NCBI GenBank assembly: GCA_911728435.2
Contig: OU452203.1
Span: 20,356,293 to 20,420,292, forward strand
Direction: 5' to 3'
From: Apoderus coryli
Taxonomy: Eukaryota; Arthropoda; Insecta; Coleoptera; Attelabidae
Length of the DNA stretch: 64,000 nucleotides
Position numbers and translations under genes: made by a program. Positions 57,401-64,000 of this stretch are shown here, piece by piece; position 1 is the stretch's first letter; each line of letters opens with the position of its first letter. The notes beneath the pieces were generated by a model. That model did not search any database, was not told the DNA's origin, and was given only the letters and a program-made list of their open reading frames with translations.

Positions 57401-57619
57401 CTCAAGAATCGCAGGTTGCTGAAACAGTTGATGTTTCTGATTGCGCATATGCTGCTCCAGCACATGAGTTGTGCTATTATTCCCAATCCCATGTCCCCTA
57501 TTCCTATTTCTAGCACAAAAAGACCCATTCACAGAAATAACCCAAACTACCACAACAATAATTAAATAATAATTATTACAAAAGGAATACAATTTAGACA
57601 CTCGCGTAGTACCGTACAT
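42467..57619 (-). CDS. Egfr: Epidermal growth factor receptor tyrosine kinase
   Basis: Single-pass receptor for EGF-type ligands, signalling through Ras/MAPK. Exons, 5' to 3' on the minus strand: 57619-57370, 46978-45442, 45329-45124, 45057-44859, 44801-43376, 43313-43078, 43013-42467. Phases fit throughout, giving 1466 aa. A signal peptide lies in exon 1, ligand-binding L1 and L2 with Cys-rich CR1 in exon 2, an extended insect-type Cys-rich region in exons 2-5, and a membrane helix at about 849-871. The kinase domain at about 920-1190 keeps all catalytic residues: G-H-G-A-F-G loop, V-A-I-K (K956), H-R-D-L-A-A-R-N (D1047), D-F-G (D1065). The tail contains several Tyr motifs. The first intron is 10.4 kb and transposon-laden, the others 57-112 bp. 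Confidence 0.96.
43376..44801 (-). CDS. Egfr: Egfr transmembrane and kinase exon
   Basis: A 1426-nt exon holding the last Cys-rich repeat, the membrane helix ([13 protein letters not shown]), the Thr/Lys-rich juxtamembrane segment (R-K-E-K-L-K-E-N-A) and the whole kinase domain through [11 protein letters not shown]. All catalytic motifs intact; nothing suggests a pseudogene. Confidence 0.96.
45442..46978 (-). CDS. Egfr: Egfr large extracellular exon (L1-CR1-L2)
   Basis: A 1537-nt exon from acceptor TTTTTTCAG to donor GTAAGAC. L1 begins with C-I-G-T-N-G-R and includes [12 protein letters not shown]1 has the furin-like Cys pairs (C-x-x-C-H-K-D-C). L2 includes [10 protein letters not shown]. 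The first Cys motifs of the second Cys-rich region end the exon. Its size, unbroken by introns, is unusual next to the small exons that follow. Confidence 0.95.
46979..50401. other. Egfr intron 1, proximal part
   Basis: No gene recognised. A plus-strand 29-codon frame at 47379-47468 begins with a hydrophobic, signal-peptide-like stretch, but lacks support. A TTATTTGCATTCAAATC-type stretch near 48150 may be the complement of a retroelement 3' tail. Confidence 0.35.
50402..50977 (-). pseudogene. Copia RNase H domain
   Basis: 191 codons without a stop: S-D-A-D-F-A-A-D (first Asp), [11 protein letters not shown] (Glu), M-D-N-A-S-A-I (Asp), then [11 protein letters not shown] and D-I-L-T-K-P-L. 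The set is typical of Ty1/copia RNase H, and the four acidic positions look preserved. Upstream parts are broken, so it is a fragment. Confidence 0.85.
50402..51990 (-). mobile_element. Ty1/copia retrotransposon relic
   Basis: In the first Egfr intron. The pol gene reads on the minus strand: start of the RT domain ([16 protein letters not shown]) near 51880-51659, degraded central RT to about 51060, then [10 protein letters not shown] and the RNase H domain at 50977-50402. No LTRs found around it, and gag, protease and integrase are missing. Confidence 0.85.
51991..54570. other. Egfr intron 1, middle part
   Basis: AT-rich. A TACAGGGTATCCCGG stretch near 54113 resembles a Tc1/mariner-type terminus without a found partner. 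No coding evidence. Confidence 0.35.
54571..55110 (-). pseudogene. Non-LTR retrotransposon ORF2 relic
   Basis: On the minus strand: [14 protein letters not shown] near 55090-55020, [11 protein letters not shown] near 54900, and a C terminus G-R-R-R-I-S-(stop)[12 protein letters not shown] ... [16 protein letters not shown], followed by a GAA triplet tail. The catalytic RT core is lost by internal deletion between these blocks. It matches endonuclease/reverse-transcriptase polyproteins with an I-A-N-V-R ending. Confidence 0.7.
55111..57369. other. Egfr intron 1, distal part
   Basis: AT-rich intron sequence. A 136-codon minus-strand frame at 56841-57251 has no motif that I recognise. TACAGGGTGTCC near 56259 is another transposon-terminus-like stretch. 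Confidence 0.35.
57370..57619 (-). CDS. Egfr: Egfr first coding exon with signal peptide
   Basis: 83 codons plus one base, from ATG (complement of 57617-57619) to a GTAAGT donor. An in-frame TGA lies just upstream of this ATG, and it is the first in-frame ATG. The N terminus has a short basic stretch, then [12 protein letters not shown] and a small-residue cleavage context (N-G-S-F-C-A). The exon ends K-G-K plus A. With TT from the next exon this makes Ile before C-I-G-T-N-G-R, a junction expected of insect EGFRs. Distance (10.4 kb) is the main reason for reserve. An alternative first exon cannot be excluded. Confidence 0.75.
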
Positions 57620-58060
57620 AATGCGCAGTGGTACGCAGCTCAAACTTCACATGTTTAATTATTAGTGAACTTTAAAGTTTTTAGGCTATACTCCTATTAA
57701 ATATTATGTTTATTGTTATAAATTTGTTGTTATACTAACGCGGAATTTGTTGGTAATATTAAAATGCATGATCGTATATAATTGAAGAATACAACACAGC
57801 GCAGTCGTACCTCGTGTACGTACCTACGTCTTTTAAGTAATAACAAACACAACAGCCAGCAGAGAGCCAAGAGAGAGAGAGTTTACCTTTTCCGTAGGCA
57901 TAACAACATAACAACTTTAGCTTTACCTGATGTCAGGTGGGCTTATTCGGGTCATGGTTCGTATGGAACGGCTAAAAAGTACTGGATTTGTAATATGCGC
58001 GCGTTAAATTCTATTGGCCAGTACTAAAACCAAACAGCCAACAACTAGAAAGAGACAAGT
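57620..58060 (-). promoter_or_regulatory. Egfr: Probable Egfr promoter and 5' UTR
   Basis: The DNA upstream of the Egfr start is visibly less AT-rich than its surroundings and contains a GAGAGAGAGAG run (57873-57883, plus strand) of the kind bound by GAGA factor. Assignment rests on position and composition only; no transcription start can be fixed. Confidence 0.35.
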
Positions 58061-60909
58061 TGAAATATTGTTTGTGGATTGTAAACAAAACAAAGCGCGT
58101 TTTCATATATATCCAGCGTTGTTATATGGCTCGTGTTATTTTATATACAGGGCGTTAATTGGTGTTACTAACACTTAGAATGATTATTTTACATTCCTTA
58201 TTATGTACAGGATGACTTCAACACATGAAGTTATAGTTGAACTCCTCTAGGTTACATCCAGTCAGTCAATTCAATTTACTAGAGTTACCCATCTAAATAA
58301 GTACTGCAATTCGAAATAATCAAGGCATGTGGGTTCTTGATAGCCAATTCTGACAATTCTGTTAGGTTTGGATAGTATTTTCACTAATATTCTTCATTGC
58401 AGAAAGTTAAACTAATAGACAAGTTTGTTTATTAATTTTATACGACGTCAAAATTTGTGCTTTGAAGCGAGAATAAATCTCGAAGGAACTTCTATAAATA
58501 TCCTCTCCAACGTTGTTGTTGTTTTTGTACAGAACGATATAGCAGTATCAAAGATTACTAATGTGCTATCAGAGTAAAATTTAAATGTACAATAACCACT
58601 TACTAGGAGAGTGTTAAAATTGCTGACGAGCTAAAACATGAAAATGGTCATAAGTTATGGTATATAAGTAGGTAGTTAAATATAATACTATCATAATATA
58701 TAGAGTAAAATATATGTTAAAATTATGTTTGGTGTTTCAGCACGTCTGTTTCAGTGAAAAATCCACTATTTAAAAGACGATAATTTTAAATTTTTATAAA
58801 CATTTGTCGCAGTGTTCTCTTTCGTTACGTTCTTTACAGTATTTAGGTATATAAGGTTAACTTCATCAGCAAGTTAGATGGAAATTTCTCCCATCGTCTA
58901 ATTAACTTTTTCAAGTTTTCATAATAGTTAAAGATTAAATTTGAAAGTTTTATAAAGTTCGCTTTAGCCACCCGTTTAGTAAAAACTCATTTACAGAATC
59001 TTGTACAGGGTAAACTGTACAAAATTTCGTTTTTTAATTTGTTTTTAAACCTTTTGCTGTAATAAATTATAATAGGATCATCATCAGAAAATCACCAACC
59101 AACTTCTATGTTAAATACGATGCGTTTTCCGATCGATGTTTATTTCATATTTCGAGCCATATGACCCGATCCCTATTAAAAGCTATATAACACTGTGTTT
59201 TTTCTAATGTGTCAAATTAAAATAGAATATCTTTTGAGAATCTAGTCTGCAATAAAGTTTAAAGAGCCTAGGCAAATTTCATTTTATATAAATGTGTAAA
59301 AAAAATAATTAGGCTCCTAAAAACAGTAATTGGGGACTTGCCTATGCCTATGCCCTGCTTGAGCACAACAATCTTAGGTTTCTACTGCAACTCTGCGTTA
59401 GTTTGAGTTTGAAAATAGCAATGGTCATTTTGACAATAAATATTTGTATTATGGTCACAATTTTTTATTTTATAATTGAATTGATCATATTTTTTAATGA
59501 TAACCGTATGCTCAATTTGAGTATTTAATATTTTCATTTAAAGATTATATATACCTATGTAACATACTTTCTTTGCATTGCAATATTGTATCGTCTTCCT
59601 ACCTTAAATTTTAAATACACATCTGATACTCACCCCTTGAAAATTCCCCTACAACGGCAACCGAAGAATTAAAGAAAATCGGTTAATATTTATATTGAAA
59701 TGGTATTGAATTTCACTTAAGATTCAATTAAAATATATATAATACATAAATTTTATATTTTTGGAAAGAAAAATGGTTAGTATATGCTCGTCGTGTTATA
59801 TATTTTTGAATTTTTGTCTGGAATGTAAGCAAATATATAAAGCACATATGTAAGCTAGTTTTAAAATACTAAAAATTGCAAAAAGCTTACACTAGAAGCA
59901 TAATAAATCCCTTTTTGTTTAATATACTTCATATTCTAACTTTCTATATTAATGACTACATGCTTTTAAAGTTTATGCTCAACTCAATGATTTGATATTA
60001 AATGAAATATAACATATCATCAGCATCGTGGAGTTTACGTCATTTAAAAAATTGGGAAAAGATACATCATTAAAGCAACAATTATTTGCAATATCTAAAG
60101 AATTTCAATGCACTGAACATACTAATTACTAGCTTTTAAACTTATATAACCACAAACGCGTCCGTGCATATCAAAATATAATAAAATGCCGTTAAAAATG
60201 ATGGTACATTTTCAGTTTGCCGCTCCACACAAATTGTATACTGAACGTGCATATTTTAAAGAATAAGCCACGAACACGAAAAACGAAGAACAAGAAGAAC
60301 AGAGATCGTTTTTTAAAAGATAAACAATAATAATAATAATTGTAAGTATTCTTGATTTTACCAAAAAGACTCCAATAGGCAGTGAGACGCGAAACCTAAC
60401 TTGAGGAATTTAAATTTATTTATAGTAAAATATGCCTATTTATGGTAAAGAAAAACTGATTTTACAACATAATATAACTATAACGTAACAACATTACGTC
60501 TACAATAAAAATATAATCTCGCTATTATATGAATAAATTATTTGACGTAATTTTAATTATAATTGTAAATTGATAGTATGGACTTATTTGTGTACGTATA
60601 TGAAATACAAAATCACAGTTTACGCTTTTAGGTATGGATCTGTGGTTCGGTATAAATTACTATATATTGTCATAGAAAAAATAAATATTAAAATTTGTGG
60701 TTTATGTTTACGTAATCTACAACAATATAGACTAACGAAAGTGGTATTTCTAGAGAGTTTCCGCAAAGCTTTAAGCCATTTCTTCCAGTGTATTTAAACA
60801 AGTCATTCTATAGCCATGGCTTTTGGGGTGTTGATTTTATTGTTGCAGAAAAGTTATAAGTGAAATACTATAAAGCAACGATTTCCCTTGAAATTTGGAA
60901 ACTGGTATA
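58061..60909. other. No recognisable feature
   Basis: AT-rich intergenic sequence upstream of Egfr. ACAGGG stretches at about 58147 and 58205 are unpaired. Confidence 0.4.
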
Positions 60910-62555
60910 GAGGAAAGTCGCCTAATATTGGATACATTTTTGTCGAAGGTTACTTTGTCATGAAAAAAGAGCTACATAATTGTAATAATTTAGTGGGGTT
61001 ATAGTGTATCCATGTAATATCTTTTTAGAAACTTGACATAAGGATAAAAGTTTTATTTTTTATTTGTCAGTTTTATCAGTTTGAAAATTGGTATCCTAAT
61101 ATTGGATAGGGTGTCAAGTATGAACATAATGCTTTTTTATGTTTTATTTATTAAAATACAAAATAAAATTAAATCCACTTAAAATATGACTAATAAAAAA
61201 GGAACGCAATCAGCCACTAATACAAAAGTCACAAATGTAATTTTCTTTCCCTCAGCACCGGCGCAAGCTTCATGTTGTAGCACTTACAACACTTGAACCA
61301 TTTTTCACCTGCTTTATCAGAAGAAAATGTCTGCAAGCAGAAGAGACACTTCACATCTTCTCCTTCGGAATTCATGTCATCTTCGGAATTTATATCCCTT
61401 TCTGATGTTTCCGAGAGGATTCACTATTTTGCTTTTTCTTTTTGGATGAATTGCTATATTTTTTAATTTTATTGGATGCTGCTTTACAGTTTAAATTTTT
61501 TTAAAAACATTTTGTATTTTTCGAACTGTGTGCTTCTTCTAAAGCGGTTTGTAGGGCGACCCACTAATTAAGGCGGCGGGACCTGCATTTTTCCGTTTTG
61601 CCCCTGAAGGACCAGGCAGCACTGCTGGTAATGGACAGATATCTGCTGGTTTTACCAGTTCTTTTTTATTTTCAACTATAGGATTCTCATTAGTTTGCAG
61701 CGTTATGTCTTGTAAGATTTTAGATCCAGGTTTTTTTGGTGTTACTTCGTCAATATTTTCATTAGCAGGTATCTCTCCGAGGGTAATATTTTCATTGTTA
61801 AGATATGTTTCTAGTTTTGCATGAATGGAAAAATCATGATCTCGGAATTTGTTCCTCTCAAAAGGCATAATGCCACATTTCCGAAATCCGTTTACGGATA
61901 TATCTAGTGAAGCAGCTCTTAGGTAAGCTTTTCCCAACAAACTTGCAATCTGGTAGGGTGAAACCACTCTTCCTGGATTGGTTTTTATCCAGTTTTCAAT
62001 TTCGCGACTATAATAGGTCTTCAAGGGGCTCATGAAAGCTACATCCAATGGTTGCAGCTTGTGGGTTGAATGTGGAGGTAGGCATATTAGGATTATATGA
62101 TTTTCCCGAACTTTGTTAGCAACATGCAAATTCCGTGTGTGTGAATAATGTCCTAATATTGGATATCCAATATTTGGAACGTACTGCAGTCCAATATTAG
62201 GCAAATCTTTAAAATTCTAGGTTGGAATTTTTTATTTAAAAAATCGAAGATATTTACTGTTAAAAATATTTAGTATAAGTAACTAATAGCATGAACTTTT
62301 GATAGCATATTGAAATAGTAAAGATATTTACCTTTTAACTCGTAAACCAACCCTTTAAATGCGCAGCAAAAAAAACTTCAAAGCACCGATTTCAGTTAAA
62401 AATTTTTCACTGTCAAAACGTGCAAGTATATAGGGGCACTGTAAATTAACCAGTGGCATTTTAAGGTGTAATACAGCCATTATTTAATAGATGTAGCCCA
62501 CATGCCCGTTTAGTTTTTGAAATACATGGGTATCCAATATTAGGCGACTTTCCTC
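60910..62555 (-). mobile_element. pogo-type DNA transposon
   Basis: A 1646-bp element with inverted ends GAGGAAAGTCGCCTAATATT (left) and the complement of the same on the right (about 26 bp), flanked by TA at 60908-60909 and 62556-62557. Subterminal copies of CCTAATATTGGATA recur near 61094 and 62150. The interior encodes a DDE_1 transposase remnant on the minus strand. Confidence 0.85.
61240..62204 (-). pseudogene. pogo-type transposase, N-terminally deleted
   Basis: The main frame (62204-61539) starts inside the catalytic domain: G-H-Y-S-H-T-R-N-L (the Asp normally before G-H-Y-S-H is absent), C-L-P-P-H-S-T-H-K-L-Q-P-L-D-V (third catalytic Asp), then N-G-F-R-K-C-G-I-M-P-F. A C-terminal Cys cluster (C-L-F-C ... 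C-C-K-C) is readable at about 61240-61380 in a shifted frame. The DNA-binding half and first catalytic Asp are missing. The body repeats the terminal CCTAATATTGGATA motif right at the deletion edge (62150-62190), which suggests recombination between such motifs. Confidence 0.75.
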
Positions 62556-62557
62556 TA

Positions 62558-64000
62558 CTGAGTTTTTGAGTAGTTTAAGATTTTTAGGCAGGGCAGAACC
62601 TTATAAATAGAAAAACTTTTGAGTTTTTTAGTTTGTTAGAATGGTCTCAGACATTTTCTATACAGGGTGTCTCAAAAATGTTTCCATTTATATGATCAGG
62701 TTTTCAACCCATATTTTCGGTTAATTTTCTTTTTAATTTCAATGCCTTTTGTCGGGTAAACCATACGCGGCTTGTTAACTTACTATAATGAGCGTCTCTG
62801 TCGAAAAACTGCAAAAAACTGACAAAAGTGCGTCCATTTTGACTCAAAAAATTTATTTTTGCAAATGTGTAACGGAAACTTTTCAACGGCTTACGAATGC
62901 GGCAAAACTATGAATTTTACAACTTTTTTCAGGTCTACAAAAATGAATTTGGTGTGTGACGCGGCTAATTTCTCAACTTAAAATGTGGCCCAATATTGCA
63001 ACGCCGCGTAGACACTACTGGTTTAATAAAAGCCATATAAGAGTTTTCCAATATAGAGCTCTCTCTTTCATTGGAAAACGAGATGCATATAATTTCCTTT
63101 AGTATTAAATTTAAGAACAAAGCATGCCTATTTATTGTATTAACCTACAAATTATGAATTTCATGCCGCAGGTTCGATTCGTCACGAGCCATATGAATCA
63201 CACGTTAACATGGAGCTATTCTAACTCTTCATGCGACGTGAGAAAACTTTGCTTAAAATTTTCACAAATGAATAAAAATAAATTCCAGTTCTGTTTCAAA
63301 TAATGAAGAACTAAATAAAAATATGTTGACTAAGTACACCATTATTCATTTCAAAAGTTTTGTCTACCTGTATAATGTAATATAATAATAAATAAAAAAA
63401 ATACCATCCAACAACATATATACGCCAGCATATTTCGAGAGTGCATTCTGATTTTCACAGATAACGTGTCTTACCCAAAGGCATATGTCAGGAGAAAATA
63501 CACTTTGTATCTCGCATGAGAATCGCTCGCTTTTAAAAGTTTGTCTTGCAGGCGGCTAAACGAAAAGCTTACAATAAAAATAAATGGTAATACGTAATTA
63601 TATTTATTAAATTAATATTGCATAACTAGTACATACAGAATTGACAATAATAATCCATTATTTGATTAAAATATTCATGTTCTCATGTAGAATAAAGTAT
63701 TCTTTACATAGTAATGTGCAAAGATGATAAGTGGGATTTTGGATATTTGATAAGAATTGTCGTTTATCTTTGAAATACAATAAGAGTACTATTTAATGGG
63801 AAAAATATATTCATAAATCATACTTTGTTCGCAGTAAAGCAACACATTGTACTTCCGGGAGAACTCAAACTTCACACAATATTCATAATTACGTTAATAA
63901 TAGACAAAAGATGAAAAATTAAATACAAATTCCAATTTTAAATCGCAGTAGTGTTCTAAACTAAATTAGTTTCAAGAACACAACATGATAAATTTCTGTT
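62558..64000. other. No recognisable gene; possible transposon fragment
   Basis: A TACAGGGTGTCTC terminus-like stretch at 62662 leads into a minus-strand 60-codon frame (62886-62704) that I cannot assign. A GGTTCGATTC B-box-like stretch at 63171 lacks an A box. The remainder is AT-rich without features. Confidence 0.35.

Noticed and set aside
63165..63200. B-box-like GGTTCGATTC suggesting a tRNA or SINE
   Set aside because: No A box at the right distance and no cloverleaf pairing.

Overview
The window looks like nuclear DNA from an insect, possibly a beetle, although the species cannot be fixed from the sequence. It is AT-rich, with short introns using standard GT/AG sites, long introns full of transposon debris, and three insect-type genes. 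These are a SLC36/PAT-type amino acid transporter (+, 8721-14736), the ankyrin-repeat TRP channel TrpA1 (+, 19798-40690) and the EGF receptor tyrosine kinase Egfr (-, 57619 down to 42467). TrpA1 and Egfr are convergent, with 1.8 kb between their stop codons. All three were assembled exon by exon, and reading phase is preserved across every junction. The predicted lengths are 494 aa for the transporter, about 1262 or 1174 aa for two alternative TrpA1 N termini, and 1466 aa for Egfr.

Layout. 1-8.7 kb: transposon relics, including a DD41D mariner-type element with intact ends, a tRNA-derived SINE, a broken non-LTR element and fold-back repeats. 8.7-14.7 kb: the transporter, whose 4.2-kb first intron carries a decayed tandem repeat of about 138 bp and a SINE. 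15-17.6 kb: a gene or transposon fragment and a short MITE. 19.8-40.7 kb: TrpA1, whose introns hold most of the mobile DNA: nested mariners, a second DD41D copy, a third DD41D-type element, non-LTR relics, a Tigger relic and several MITEs. 40.7-57.6 kb: Egfr, with a 10.4-kb first intron containing copia and non-LTR relics. 57.6-64 kb: the Egfr upstream region and a pogo-type element.

The most unusual object is at 26737-27706, in the TrpA1 intron upstream of the short-isoform first exon. It is a 970-bp insertion flanked by a perfect 15-bp target-site duplication. It is built from a 332-bp tandem unit carrying a complete type I hammerhead ribozyme. Three ribozyme copies are present, one on the minus strand and two on the plus strand, and the insertion switches orientation at a single internal junction. 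No protein is encoded. This fits a non-autonomous hammerhead retroelement (retrozyme or Penelope-associated type) that inserted from a multimeric or circular RNA with twin-primed inversion. It lies inside a Tc1-like MITE, and a mariner has inserted exactly at that MITE's TA duplication.

The three host genes encode membrane proteins and show no sign of acting in a common pathway. The remainder is transposon history.
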